A DNA stretch of 64,000 nucleotides from Calliopsis andreniformis (taxonomy: Eukaryota > Arthropoda > Insecta > Hymenoptera > Andrenidae), in NCBI RefSeq assembly GCF_051401765.1, contig NW_027480464.1, positions 2,604,001 through 2,668,000 on the forward strand, given 5' to 3'. The notes beneath the pieces are model-generated. The model did no database searches, was not told where the DNA came from, and saw only the letters and a list, made by a program, of their open reading frames with translations. The translations under genes and the position numbers were made by a program. This document shows, piece by piece, positions 1 through 14,039 of this stretch. Every line of letters begins with the position of its first letter. The first letter of the stretch is position 1.

Positions 1-3000
1 TCAATCTTCAATCTTCAATCCTCAATCCTCAATCCTCAACCCTCAATCCTCAACGTTCAATCCTCAATACCCAATCCTCAGTCTTCCATTCTCAATCCTC
101 AATACTCAATCCTCAATCCTCAATACTCAGTCCTCTCTCTACAATCCTCCATCATCAATCCTCAATCCTCAAGCGTCAATCCTCAATCCTCAATCGTCAA
201 TCCTCAACCATCAATCCTCAGAGATCAAACCTCAACCCCGAATCCTCAATCCTGAATCCTCAATCTTCAGCCATAAGTCCTCAGCAATGAATTGTCAATC
301 CTCAATCCTCAATAGAATATCCTCAATTCACAGTTTTCAATACTCAATCCCCATTCTTCAATCTTCAAGTCTCAATCCACAAACATCAATTCTCATCAGC
401 AACCCTCAACACTCAGTCCTCAATCTTCAATCCTCAATCCTCAATCCTCAATCCTCAATCTTCAATCCTCAATACTCAAGCTTCAATCCTCAATCTTCAA
501 ACCTCAATCCTCAATCCTCAATCATCAATCCTCAGTCCTCACTCCTCAATCCTCATTCTTCAATCCTCAATACCGAATCCTCAATCTTCAATCCTCAATC
601 CTCAATTCTCATTTCTTAATCCACAATCCTCAATCCTCAATCCTCAATCTTCAATCATTAATATTCAATCTTCAATCTTCAATCCTCAGTCCTCAATACT
701 CAACCCTCAATCCTCAACGTTCAATCCTCAATACCCAATCCTCAGTCTTCCATCCTCAATACTCAATACTCAATCCTCAATCCTCAATACTCCGTCCTCA
801 ATCCTCAATCTTCAATCCTCAACACTCAATCTTCAATCCTCAATCCTCAATCCTTAATCCTCAATCTTCAATCCTCAATACTGAATCTGCAATCCTTATT
901 CCTCAATCCTCAATCCTCAATACTCATTCTTCAATCCTCAACACCCAACCCTCAATCTTCAATCCTCAATGTTCAATCCGCAATACCCAATCCTCAATCT
1001 TCAATACTCAACCCTCAATCCTCAATCCTCAATCCTCAATCCTCAATCCTCAATCCTCAATCCTCAATCCTCAATCCTCAATCCTCAATCCTCAATCCTC
1101 AACCCTCAATCCTCAGTCCTCAAACCTCAATCCTGAATCCTCAGTCTTCAGACCTCAGTTCTCAACAATCAGTTGTCAGTCCCCAATCCTCAATAGAATA
1201 TCCGCAATTCACAGGTTTCAATACTCAATACTCATCCTGAAATCTTCAAATCTCTATCCACAATTATCAATCCTCAATACTCAATCTTCAATCCTCAATC
1301 CTCAATCCTCGGTCCTCAATCCTCAATCGTCAATCTCCAATCCTGAATACTCAATCTTCAATCCTCAATCCTCAATCCTCAATCCTCAACCCTCAATCCT
1401 CATTCTTCAATCCTCAATACCCAATCCTCAATCTTCAATCCTCAATCCTCAATCCTCAATTCTCAATCCTCAATCCTCAGTCCTCAGTCCTCAAACCTCA
1501 ATCCTCAACCCTCAGCCCTCATCCTGAATCCTCAATCCTCAATCCTCAATCCTCAATCTTCAATCCTCAATACTCAATCTTCAATCCTTAATCCTCAGTC
1601 CTCAAACTTCAATCCTCAATGCTCAATGCTCAATCCTCAATCCTCAGTCCTCAGTCCTCAATCCTCAATCCTCAAACCTCAATCCTCAACCGTCAGTCCT
1701 CGTCCTCAAACCTCAACCCTCAATCCTCAATCCTCAATCTTCAATCATCAATACACAACCTTCAATCCTCAATCCCCAATCCTCAATCCTCAATCCTCAA
1801 TCCTCAATATTCAACGCACAACCCTCAACCATCAATCCTCAACACTCAACCATCAATCCTCAATTCTCAATACTCAATAGAATATCCTGAATTCGCATGG
1901 TTCAATACTCAATACAAAATATTCAATAATCAAATCTCAATCCTCAAACATCAATTCTCAACACTCAATCCTCAACACTCAGTCCTCTCTCTTCAATCCT
2001 CCATCATCAATCCTCAATCCTCAAGCGTCAATCCTCAATCCTCAATCCTCAATCCTCAACCATCAATCCTCAGACCTCAAACCTCCACCCCGAATCCTCA
2101 ATCCTGAATCCTCAATCTTCAGCCATAAGTCCTCAACAATCAATTGTCAATCCTCGATCCTCAATAGAATATCCTCAATTCACAGTTTTCGATACTCAAT
2201 CCCCATTCTTCAATCTTCAAACCTCAATCCACAAACATCAATTCTCATCACGCAACCCTCAACACTCAGTCCTCAATCTTCAATCCTCAATCCTCAATCC
2301 TCAATCTTCAATCCTCAATCCTCAATCCTCAATCCTCAATCCACATTCTTCAATCCTCAATACCCGATCCTCAATCTACAGTACTCAATCCTCAATCCTC
2401 AATTCTCAATCCTCAATCCTCAGTCCTCAGTCCTCAAACCTCAAACCTCAATCCTCAACCCTCAGCCCTCATCCTCAATCCTCAATCCTCAATCCTCAAT
2501 CCTCAATCTTCAATCCTCAATACTCAATCTTCAATAATCAATCCTCAATCCTCAATCCTCAATCCTCAATCCTCAATCCTCAATCCTCAATCTTCAATCC
2601 TCAATACTCAAACTGCAATCCTCAATCCTCAGTCCTCACTCCTCAATCCTCATTCTTCAATCCTCAATACCGAATCCTCAATCTTCAATCCTCAATCCTC
2701 AATCCTCAATCCTCAATCCTCAGACTTCAAACACCAATACTCAACCCTCAGTCCTCGTCCTCAATCCACAACACTCAATCCTCAATCCTCAATCTTCAAT
2801 CATTAATATTCAATCTTCAATCTTCAATCCTCAATCCTCAATCCTCAACCCTCAATCCTCAACGTTCAATCCTCATTACCCAATCCTCAGTCTTCCACCC
2901 TCAATCCTCAATACTCAATCCTCAATCCTCAATACTCAGTCCTCAATCCTCAATCTTCAATCCTCAATCCTCAGTCCCCAATCCTCAATCCTCAATCTTC

Positions 3001-4299
3001 AATCATCAATATTCAATCTTCAATCCTCAATCCTCAATCCCCAATACTCAATCCACAATCCTCAATTCTCAATCGTCAATCCTCAATCTTCAATCCTCAA
3101 TCCTCAATCCTCAATTCTCAATCCTCAATCCTCAATCCTCAGACTTCAAACACCAATACTCAACCCTCAGACCTGGCCCTCAATCCACAACCCTCAATCC
3201 TCAATCCTCAACCTTCAATCATTAATATTCAATCTTCAATCTTCAATCCTCAATCCTCAATCCTCAACCCTCAATCCTCAACGTTCAATCCTCAATACCC
3301 AATCCTCGGTCTTCCATCCTCAATACTCAATACTCAATCCTCAATCCTCAATACTCCGTCCTCAATCCTCAATCTTCAATCCTCAATACTCAATCTTCAA
3401 GCCGCAATCCTCAATCCGTAATCCTCAATCTTCAATCCTCAATACTGAATCTTCAATCCTTATTCCTCAATCCTCAATCCTCAATACTCATTCTTCAATC
3501 CTCAACACCCAACCCTCACTCTTCAACCCTCAATGTTGAATCCGCAATACCCAATCCTCAATCTTCAATCCTCAACCCTCAATCCTCAATCCTCAATCCT
3601 CAATCCTCAATACTCAGTCTTCAATCCTCGATCCTCAATACTCAATCCTCAATCCTCGTTCTTCATTCCTCAATACCCAATCCTCAATCTTCAATCCTCA
3701 ATCCTCAATCCTCAATTCTCAATCCTCAATCCTCAATCCTCAGACCTCAAACAGCAATACTCAACCCTCAGACCTCGTCCTCAATCCACAACCATCAATA
3801 CTGAATCCTCAATCTTCAATCATCAATATTCAACCTTCAGTCCTCAATCCTCAATCCTCAATCCTTAAACCTCAATCCTCAACCGTCAGTCCTCGTCCTC
3901 AAACCTCAACTCTCAATCCTCAATCCTCAATCTTCAATCATCAATACTCAATCTTCAATCCTCAATCCTCAATCCTCAATACCCAAACCTCAATCCTCAA
4001 TATTCAACGCACAACCCTCAACCATCAATCCTCAATTCTCAATACCCAAAAGAATATCCTGAATTCTCCTGGTTCAATACTCAATCCACAATATTCAATA
4101 ATCAAATCTCAGTCCTCAAACATCAATCCTCAACACGCAATCCTCAACACTCAGTCCTCTCTCTTCAATCCTCCATCCTCAATCCTCAATCCTCAAGCGT
4201 CAATCCTCAATTCTCAATCCTCAACCGCCAGTCCTCGTCCTCAAACCTCAACCCCAATGCTCAAACCTCAATACCCAATCCTCAATCTTCAATCCTCAA
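1..4299. repeat. Mosaic left region, heptamers with core types a, c, d
   Basis: There is no gene here. Cores lie near 314 (type a), 1193 (c), 1877 (d), 2165 (a) and 4051 (d). The segment 450-910 matches 9934-10394 at offset 9,484. The segment 1280-2058 matches 13447-14225 at offset 12,167, and 2846-3300 matches 14231-14800 at offset 11,385, rising to 11,497 after a 112-bp (16-unit) difference. Thus 2059-2845 is either an insertion here or a deletion in the other copy. Two related subsegments, each starting with a TCAGACTTCAAACACC motif, begin near 2722 and 3140. The region reads as rearranged pieces of the families to its right. Confidence 0.85.
308..420 (+). repeat. Conserved core, type a (first copy)
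   Basis: The core reads in heptamer register: TCAATAG, AATATCC, TCAATTC, ACAGTTT, TCAATAC, then TCAATCC, CCATTCT and so on to TCAACAC, TCAGTCC. Type a is recognised by CAATCCCCATTCTTC after the ACAGTTTTC and usually by CATCACGCAACC near the end. Copies lie near 314, 2165, 4711, 7345, 12067, 15431, 17097, 19327, 22688, 24352, 28756, 32720, 34033 and 55567. All are inside heptamer arrays and in the same orientation. A CAATTGTCAAT element usually lies about 20 bp upstream. Strand is given by the heptamer orientation only; no transcription is implied. Confidence 0.85.
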
Positions 4300-6935
4300 A
4301 CCTCAATCCTCAATCCTCAATCCTCAATCCTCAATCCACAATCTTCAATCCTCAATCCTCAGTCCACAAACCTCAATTCTCAATCCTCAATCCTCAGTCC
4401 TCAGTCCTCAAACCTCAATCCTCAACCCTCAGCCCTCATCCTGAATCCTCAATCCTCAATCCTCAATCCTCAATCTTCAATCCTCAATACTCAATCTTCA
4501 ATCCTCAATCCTCAGTCCTCAATCTTCAATCCTCAATGCTCAATGATCAATCCTCAATCATCAGTCCTCAGTCCTCAATCCTCAATCCTCAATCCTTAAT
4601 CCTCAACCATCAATCCTCAGACCTCAAACCTCCACCCCGAATCCTCAATCCTGAATCATCAATCTTCAGCCATAAGTCCTCAGCAATCAATTGTCAATCC
4701 TCAATCCTCAATAGAATATCCTCAATTCACAGTTTTCAATACTCAATCCCCATTCTTCAATCTTCAAATCTCAATCCACAAACATCAATTCTCATCACGC
4801 AACCCTCAACACTCAGTCCTCAATCTTCAATCCTCAATCCCCAATCCTCAATCTTCAATCCTCAATCCTCAATCCTCAATCCTCAATCCTCAATCTTCAA
4901 TCCTCAATACTCAATCTTCAATCCTCAATCCTCAAACCTCAATCCTCAATCCTCAATCCTCAACCCTCAGTCCTCACTCCTCAATCTTCATTCTTCAATC
5001 CTCAATACCGAATCCTCAAACCTGAATCCTCAGTCTTCAGACCTCAGTCCTCAACAATCAGTTGTCAATCCTCAATACTCAATAGAATATCCTCAATTCA
5101 CAGGTTTCAATACTCAATACTCAACCTGAAATCTTCAAATCTCTATCCACAGTCATCAATTCTCATCACTCAACCCTCAACACTCAGTCCCCAATCCTCA
5201 ATCTTCAATCCTCAATCCTCAATCCTCAATCCTCAATTTTCAATCCTCAATACTCAGTCATCAATCCTCAATACTAAATCCTCAATCCTCAATCCTCAGT
5301 CCTCAATCCACAATCCTCAATCCTCAAACCTCAATCCTCAATTGTCAGCCCTCGTCCTCAATCCTCAACACTCAATCCTCAATCCTCATTCTTCAATCAT
5401 CAATACTCAATCTTCAATCCTCAATCCTCAATCTTCAATCCTCAATCCTCAATTCTCAGTCCTCAATACTCAATCCTCAATCGTCAATCCTCAATCCCCT
5501 ATCCTCAATCTTCAATCATCAATCCTCAATCCTCAATCCTCAATCCTCAATACTCAATCTTCAATCCTCAATCCTCAATTCTCAATCCTCGATCCTCAAT
5601 CTTCAATCATCAATATTCAATCTTCAATCCTCAATCCTCAATCCTCAATACTCAATCCACAATCCTCAATTCTCAATCGTCAATGCTCAATACTCAATCG
5701 TCAGTCCTCAATCCCCAATCCTCAATCTTCAATCCTCAATCCTCAATCCTCAATCCTCAATCCTCAATCTTCAAGCCTCAATACTCAATCTTCAATCCTC
5801 AGTCCTCAATACTCAATCCTCAATCCTCAATCCTCAATCCTCAATCTTCAATCCTCAATACTCAAACTGCAATCCTCAATCCTCAGTCCTCACTCCTCAA
5901 TCCTCATTCTTCAATCCTCAATACCGAATCCTCAATCTTCAATCCTCAATCCTCAATCTTCAATTCTCAATCCTCAATCCTCAATCCTCAGACTTCAAAC
6001 ACAAATACTCAACCCTCAGTCCTCGTCCTCAATCCACAACCCTCAATCCTCAATCCTCAATCTTCAATCATTAATGTTCAATCTTCAATCTTCAATCCTC
6101 AATCCTCAATCCTCAACCCTCAATCCTCAACGTTCAATCCTCAATACCCAATCCTCAGTCTTCCACCCTCAATCCTCAATACTCAATCCTCAATCCTCAA
6201 TACTCAGTCCTCAATCCTCAATCTTCATTCCTCAGTCCTCAAACCTCAATCCTGAATCCTGAATCCTGAATCCTCAATCTTCAGCCCTCAGTCCTCAGCA
6301 ATCAGTAGTCAATCCTCAATCCTCAGTAGAATATCCTCAATTCACAGCTTTCAACACTCAATACTCGATCTGCAATCTTCAAACCACTATCCACAAACAT
6401 CAATTCTCATCACTCAACCCTCACCACTCAGTCCTCAATGTTCAATCCTCAATCCTCAATTCTCTATCTTCAATCCTCAATACTGAACCTTCAATCCTCA
6501 ATCCTCAGTCCTCAATCCTCAATCCTCAACCTTCAATCCTCAATACTCAATCTTCAATCCTCAATCCACAATCCTCAATCCTCAATCCTCAATCCTCGTT
6601 CTTCAATCCCCAATCTTCAATACTCATTCTTCAATCCTCAATCCTCGATCCTCAATCCTCAATCCTCAATCCTCAATCCTCAGTCCTCAAACCTCAATCC
6701 TGAATCCCCGATACTGAATCCTCAATCTTCAGCCCTCCGTCCTCTACAATCAGTAGACAATCCTCAATCCTCAATAGAATATCAACAATTCACAGTTTTC
6801 ATTTCTCAATCCTCGATCTGCAATCTTCAAACCACTATCCACAAGCATCAATTCTCATCACTCAACCCTCAACACTCAGTCCTCAATGTTCAATCCTCAA
6901 TCCTCAATTCTCTATCTTCAATCCTCAATACCGAA
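4300..6935. repeat. Block G, copy 1 (2,636 bp)
   Basis: This is the first of two adjacent direct copies at a constant offset of 2,636 bp. Matching landmarks are TCCACA at 4335/6971, AATGATCAATCC at about 4541/7177, the start of a CAATGCTCAATACTC stretch at 5682/8318 and AATGTTCAATCC at 6437/9073. The copy carries cores near 4711 (a), 5083 (c), 6327 and 6774 (b-like, with CGATCTGCAATC). Near its end a 448-bp (64-unit) sub-duplication places AATGTTCAATCCTC at 6437 and again at 6885. No gene is supported; the open frames through it are the generic heptapeptide. Confidence 0.88.
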
Positions 6936-9571
6936 CCTTCAATCCTCAATCCTCAATCCTCAATCCTCAATCCACAATCTTCAATCCTCAATCCTCAGTC
7001 CACAAACCTCAATTCTCAATCCTCAATCCTCAGTCCTCAGTCCTCAAACCTCAATCCTCAACCCTCAGCCCTCATCCTGAGTCCTCAATCCTCAATCCTC
7101 AATCCTCAATCTTCAATCCTCAATACTCAATCTTCAATCCTCAATCCTCAGTCCTCAATCTTCAATCCTCAATGCTCAATGATCAATCCTCAATCCTCAG
7201 TCCTCAGTCCTCAATCCTCAATCCTCAATCCTTAATCCTCAACCATCAATCCTCAGACCTCAAACCTCCACCCCGAATCCTCAATCCTGAATCATCAATC
7301 TTCAGCCATAAGTCCTCAGCAATCAATTGTCAATCCTCAATCCTCAATAGAATATCCTCAATTCACAGTTTTCAATACTCAATCCCCATTCTTCAATCTT
7401 CAAATCTCAATCCACAAACATCAATTCTCATCACGCAACCCTCAACACTCAGTCCTCAATCTTCAATCCTCAATCCCCAATCCTCAATCTTCAATCCTCA
7501 ATCCTCAATCCTCAATCCTCAATCCTCAATCTTCAATCCTCAATACTCAATCTTCAATCCTCAATCCTCAAACCTCAATCCTCAATCCTCAATCCTCAAC
7601 CCTCAGTCCTCACTCCTCAATCCTCATTCTTCAATCCTCAATACCGAATCCTCAAACCTGAATCCTCAGTCTTCAGACCTCAGTCCTCAACAATCAGTTG
7701 TCAATCCTCAATACTCAATAGAATATCCTCAATTCACAGGTTTCAATACTCAATACTCAACCTGAAATCTTCAAATCTCTATCCACAGTCATCAATTCTC
7801 ATCACTCAACCCTCAACACTCAGTCCCCAATCCTCAATCTTCAATCCTCAATCCTCAATCCTCAATCCTCAATTTTCAATCCTCAATACTCAGTCATCAA
7901 TCCTCAATACTAAATCCTCAATCCTCAATCCTCAGTCCTCAATCCACAATCCTCAATCCTCAAACCTCAATCCTCAATCGTCAGCCCTCGTCCTCAATCC
8001 TCAACACTCAATCCTCAATCCTCATTCTTCAATCATCAATACTCAATCTTCAATCCTCAATCCTCAATCTTCAATCCTCAATCCTCAATTCTCAGTCCTC
8101 AATACTCAATCCTCAATCGTCAATCCTCAATCCCCTATCCTCAATCTTCAATCATCAATCCTCAATCCTCAATCCTCAATCCTCAATACTCAATCTTCAA
8201 TCCTCAATCCTCAATTCTCAATCCTCGATCCTCAATCTTCAATCATCAATATTCAATCTTCAATCCTCAATCCTCAATCCTCAATACTCAATCCACAATC
8301 CTCAATTCTCAATCGTCAATGCTCAATACTCAATCGTCAGTCCTCAATCCCCAATCCTCAATCTTCAATCCTCAATCCTCAATCCTCAATCCTCAATCCT
8401 CAATCTTCAAGCCTCAATACTCAATCTTCAATCCTCAGTCCTCAATACTCAATCCTCAATCCTCAATCCTCAATCCTCAATCTTCAATCCTCAATACTCA
8501 AACTGCAATCCTCAATCCTCAGTCCTCACTCCTCAATCCTCATTCTTCAATCCTCAATACCGAATCCTCAATCTTCAATCCTCAATCCTCAATCTTCAAT
8601 TCTCAATCCTCAATCCTCAATCCTCAGACTTCAAACACAAATACTCAACCCTCAGTCCTCGTCCTCAATCCACAACCCTCAATCCTCAATCCTCAATCTT
8701 CAATCATTAATGTTCAATCTTCAATCTTCAATCCTCAATCCTCAATCCTCAACCCTCAATCCTCAACGTTCAATCCTCAATACCCAATCCTCAGTCTTCC
8801 ACCCTCAATCCTCAATACTCAATCCTCAATCCTCAATACTCAGTCCTCAATCCTCAATCTTCAATCCTCAGTCCTCAAACCTCAATCCTGAATCCTGAAT
8901 CCTGAATCCTCAATCTTCAGCCCTCAGTCCTCAGCAATCAGTAGTCAATCCTCAATCCTCAGTAGAATATCCTCAATTCACAGCTTTCAACACTCAATAC
9001 TCGATCTGCAATCTTCAAACCACTATCCACAAACATCAATTCTCATCACTCAACCCTCACCACTCAGTCCTCAATGTTCAATCCTCAATCCTCAATTCTC
9101 TATCTTCAATCCTCAATACTGAACCTTCAATCCTCAATCCTCAGTCCTCAATCCTCAATCCTCAACCTTCAATCCTCAATACTCAATCTTCAATCCTCAA
9201 TCCACAATCCTCAATCCTCAATCCTCAATCCTCGTTCTTCAATCCCCAATCTTCAATACTCATTCTTCAATCCTCAATCCTCAATCCTCAATCCTCAATC
9301 CTCAATCCTCAATCCTCAGTCCTCAAACCTCAATCCTGAATCCCCGATACTGAATCCTCAATCTTCAGCCCTCCGTCCTCTACAATCAGTAGTCAATCCT
9401 CAATCCTCAATAGAATATCATTAATTCACAGTTTTCATTTCTCAATCCTCGATCTGCAATCTTCAAACCACTATCCACAAACATCAATTCTCATCACTCA
9501 ACCCTCAACACTCAGTCCTCAATGTTCAATCCTCAATCCTCAATTCTCTATCTTCAATCCTCAATACCGAA
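6936..9571. repeat. Block G, copy 2 (2,636 bp)
   Basis: This is a direct tandem copy of the block to the left, with no net length change over about 2.6 kb and scattered substitutions. For example, copy 1 has TCAGTAGACAATCC and AATATCAACAATTC near 6751-6785, where copy 2 has TCAGTAGTCAATCC and AATATCATTAATTC near 9387-9421. Cores lie near 7345 (a), 7718 (c), 8962 and 9411 (b-like). The 448-bp sub-duplication is present here too (9073 and 9521), so it predates the block duplication. Confidence 0.88.
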
Positions 9572-10883
9572 CCTTCAATCCTCAATCCTCAATCCTCAAT
9601 CCTCAATCCTCAACCTTCAATCCTCAATACTCAATCTTCAATCCTCAATCCACAATCCACAATCCTCAATCCTCAATCCTCAATCCTCGTTCTTCAATCC
9701 TCAATCTTCAATACTCAATCTTCAATCCTCAATCCTCAATCCTCAATCCTCAATCCTCAATCCTCAATCCTCGGTCCTCAATCCTCAATCGTCAATCTCC
9801 AATCCTGAATACTCAATCTTCAATCCTCAATCCTCAATCCTCAATCCTCAACCCTCAATCCTCATTCTTCAATCCTCAATACCCAATCCTCAATCTTCAA
9901 TCCTCAATCCTCAATCCTCAATTCTCAATCCTCAATCCTCAATCTTCAATCCTCAATACTCAAGCTTCAATCCTCAATCTTCAAACCTCAATCCTCAATC
10001 CTCAATCATCAATCCTCAGTCCTCACTCCTCAATCCTCATTCTTCAATCCTCAATACCGAATCCTCAATCTTCAATCCTCAATCCTCAATTCTCATTTCT
10101 TAATGCTCAATCCTCAATCCTCAATCCTCAATCTTCAATCATTAATATTCAATCTTCAATCTTCAATCCTCAGTCCTCAATACTCAACCCTCAATCCTCA
10201 ACGTTCAATCCTCAATACCCAATACTCAGTCTTCCATCCTCAATACTCAATACTCAATCCTCAATCCTCAATACTCCGTCCTCAATCCTCAATCTTCAAT
10301 CCTCAACACTCAATCTTCAATCCTCAATCCTCAATCCTTAATCCTCAATCTTCAATCCTCAATACTGAATCTGCAATCCTTATTCCTCAATCCTCAATCC
10401 TCAGTCCTCAAACCTCAATCCTGAATCCTCAAACCTGAATCCTCAGTCTTCAGACCTCAGTTCTCAACAATCAGTTGTCAGTCCCCAATCCTCAATAGAA
10501 TATCCGCAATTCACAGGTTTCAATACTCAATACTCATCCTGAAATCTTCAAATCTCTATCCACAATTATCAATTCTCATCACTCAACCCTCAACACTCAG
10601 TCCCCAATCCGCAATCTTCAATCATCTATCCTCAATCCTCAACCCTCAATCGCCAATCTCCATTCCTGAATACTCAATCTTCAATCCTCAATCCTCAATC
10701 CCTAATCCTCAATCCTCAATCCTCATTCTTCAATCCTCAATACCCAATCCTCAATCATCAATCCTCAATCCTCAATCCTGAATTCTCGACCCTCAATTCT
10801 CAGTCCTCGGACCTCAAACCTCAATCCTCAAACCTCAGCCCTCATCCTCAATCCTAAATCCTCAATCCTCAATCCTCAATCTT
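9572..10883. repeat. Mosaic linker between blocks G and A
   Basis: There is no gene here. The stretch 9934-10394 is a close copy of 450-910 (offset 9,484), and 10430-10570 copies 1130-1270, including the unusual core form AATATCCGCAATTCAC and the CAGTCCCCAATCC just before it. The core near 10495 is type c. The stretch near 9770-9930 resembles 1310-1470 (TCGGTCC, CGTCAATCTCCAATCC). Relative to the left region these pieces are joined differently, with about 0.2 kb of intervening sequence lost here. Confidence 0.8.
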
Positions 10884-11399
10884 CAACCCTCAATACTCAA
10901 TCTTCAATCCTCAATCCTCAGTCCACAATCTGCAATCCTCAATGCACAATCCTCAATCCTCAATCCTCAGTCCTCAATCCTCAGTCCTCAATCCTCAAAC
11001 CTCAATCCTCAACCGTCAGTCCTCGTCCTCAAACCTCAACCCCCAATCCTCAATCCTACATCTTCAATCATCAATACTCTATCTTCAATCCTCAATCCGC
11101 AATCGTCAATCCTCAATACTCAATCCTTAATCCTCAATCATCAATCCTCAATAATTAATCTCCAATCCTAGATCCTCAATCCCCAATCTTCAATCCTTAA
11201 TCCTGTATCACCAATCCTCAATCTCGAGTCCTCAATCTTCAATCCACAATGCTCAATCCTCAATCCTCAATCCTCAGTCCTCAATCCTCAATCCTCAATC
11301 CTCAATCTTCAATCCTCAATACTCAATATTCAATCCTCAATCCTCAATCCTCAATCCTCAATCTTCAATCCTCAATCCTCAATCCTCAATCCTCAATCC

Positions 11400-11573
11400 A
11401 CATTCTTCAATCCTCAATACCCGATCCTCAATCTACAGTACTCAATCCTCAATCCTCAATTCTCAATCCTCAATCCTCAGTCCTCAGTCCTCAAACCTCA
11501 AACCTCAATCCTCAACCCTCAGCCCTCATACTCAATCCTCAATCCTCAATCCTCAATCCTCAATCTTCAATCC
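11400..11573. repeat. 174-bp segment present only in block A copy 1
   Basis: The segment runs from CCACATTCTTC to the stretch before ACTCAACCTTCAATAATC. It is missing from copy 2, where the flanking heptamers join directly near 18830. The length is 24 heptamers plus one hexamer; the hexamer is the TCATAC in CAGCCCTCATACTC at 11519-11534. A paralogue of this segment, with TCATCC at that place, lies at about 2340-2530. Deletion in copy 2 is more likely than insertion here. Confidence 0.75.
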
Positions 11574-14039
11574 TCAATACTCAACCTTCAATAATCAATC
11601 CTCAATCCTCAATCCTCAATCCTCAATCCTCATTCCTCAATCCTCAATCTTCAATCCTCAATACTCAAACTGCAATCCTCAATCCTCAGTCCTCACTCCT
11701 CAAACCTCAATTCTCAATCCTCAATCCTCAGTCCTCAGTCCTCAAACCTCAATCCTCAACCCTCAGCCCTCATCCTGAATCCTCAATCCTGTATCCTCAA
11801 TCCTCAATCCTCAATCCTCAATCCTCAATCTTCAATCCTCAATACTCAATCTTCAATCCTCAATGCTCAGTCCTCAATCTTCAATCCTCAATGCTCAATG
11901 ATCAATCCTCAATCCTCAGTCCTCAGTCCTCAATCCTCAATCCTCAATCCTTAATCCTCAACCATCAATCCTCAGACCTCAAACCTCCACCCCGAATCCT
12001 CAATCCTGAATCATCAATCTTCAGCCATAAGTCCTCAGCAATCAATTGTCAATCCTCAATCCTCAATAGAATATCCTCAATTCACAGTTTTCAATACTCA
12101 ATCCCCATTCTTCAATCTTCAAATCTCAATCCACAAACATCAATTCTCATCACGCAACCCTCAACACTCAGTCCTCAATCTTCAATCCTCAATCCTCAAT
12201 CCTCAACCTTCAATCCTCAATACTCAATCTTCAATCCTCAATCCTCAATTCTCAATCCTCAGCGCTCAACACTCAATCGTCAATCCTCAATCCCCAATCC
12301 TCAATCTTCAATCCTCAATCCTCAATCCTCAATCCTCAATCCTCAATCTTCAATCCTCAATACTCAATCTTCAATCCTCAATCCTCAAACCTCAATCCTC
12401 AATCCTCAATCCTCAACCCTCAGTCCTCACTCCTCAATCCTCATTCTTCAATCCTCAATACCGAATCCTCAATCTTCAATCCTCAATCCTCAATCCTCAT
12501 TTCTTAATCCTCAATCCTCAATCCTCAGACTTCAAACACCAATACTCAACCCTCAGTCCTCGTCCTCAATCCACAACCCTCAATCCTCAATCCTCAATCT
12601 TCAATCATTAATATTCAATCTTCAATCTTCAATCCTCAATCCTCAATCCTCAACCCTCAATCCTCAACGTTCAATCCTCAATACCCAATCCTCAGTCTTC
12701 CATCCTCAATACTCAATACTCAATCCTCAATCCTCAATACTCCGTCCTCAATCCTCAATCTTCAATCCTCAATACTCAATCTTCAATCCTCAATCCTCAA
12801 TCCGTAATTCTCAATCTTCAATCCTCAATACTGAATCTTCAATCATTATTCCTCAATCCTCAATCCTCAATCCTCATTCTTCAATCCTCAACACCCAACC
12901 CTCAATCTTCAATCCTCAATGTTCAATCCGCAATACCCAATCCTCAACCTTCAATCCTCAATACTCAATCTTCAATCCTCAATCCACAATCCACAATCCT
13001 CAATCCTCAATCCTCAATCCTCGTTCTTCAATCCTCAATCTTCAATACTCAATCTTCAATCCTCAATCCTCAATCCTCAATCCTCAATCCTCAATCCTCA
13101 ATCCTCAGTCCTCAAACCTCAATCCTGAATCCCCGATACTGAATCCTCAATCTTCAGCCCTCAGTCCTCTACAATCAGTTGTCAATCCTCAATCCTCAAT
13201 AGAATATCATCAATTCACAGTTTTCATGGCTCAATACTGAATCTGCAATCTTCAAATCTCTATCCACAAACATCAACTCTCATCACTCAACACTCAACAC
13301 TCAGTCCCGTATCCTCAACATTCAATCCTCAATCCTCAATCCACAATCCACAACGTTCAATCCTCAACACTCAATCTTCAATGCTCATTCCTCAATCCTC
13401 AATCCTCAATTCTCAATCCTCAATCGTCAATCTTCAATCCTCGATACTCAATCTTCAATCCTCAATCCTCAATCCTCGGTCCTCAATCCTCAGTCGTCAA
13501 TCTCCAATCCTGAATACTCAATCTTCAATCCTCAATCCTCAATCCTCAATCCTCAACCCTCAATCCTCATTCTTCAATCCTCAATACCCAATCCTCAATC
13601 TTCAATCCTCAATCCTCAATCCTCAATTCTCAATCCTCAATCCTCAGTCCTCAGTCCACAAACCTCAATCCTCAACCCTCAGCCCTCATCCTGAATCCTC
13701 AATCCTCAATCCTCAATCCTCAATCTTCAATCCTCAGTACTCAATCTTCAATCCTTAATCCTCAGTCCTCAAACTTCAATCCTCAATGCTCAATGCTCAA
13801 TCCTCAATCCTCAGTCCTCAGTCCTCAATCCTCAATCCTCAAACCTCAATCCTCAACCGTCAGTCCTCGTCCTCAAACCTCAACCCTCAATCCTCAATCC
13901 TCAATCTTCAATCATCAATACACAACCTTCAATCCTCAATCCCCAATCCTCAATCCTCAATCCTCAATCCTCAATATTCAACGCACAACCCTCAACCATC
14001 AATCCTCAACACTCAACCATCAATCCTCAATTCTCAATA

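Noticed and set aside
11249..13240. Longest + strand open frame, 663 codons, SILNPQS-type heptapeptide repeats
   Set aside because: The same peptide is readable in all three frames, no ribosome-binding-like sequence is possible in the G-poor context, the ATG is one chance variant (CAATGCTC), and block A copy 2 changes its length by a 174-bp repeat-unit indel. It is a by-product of the heptamer.
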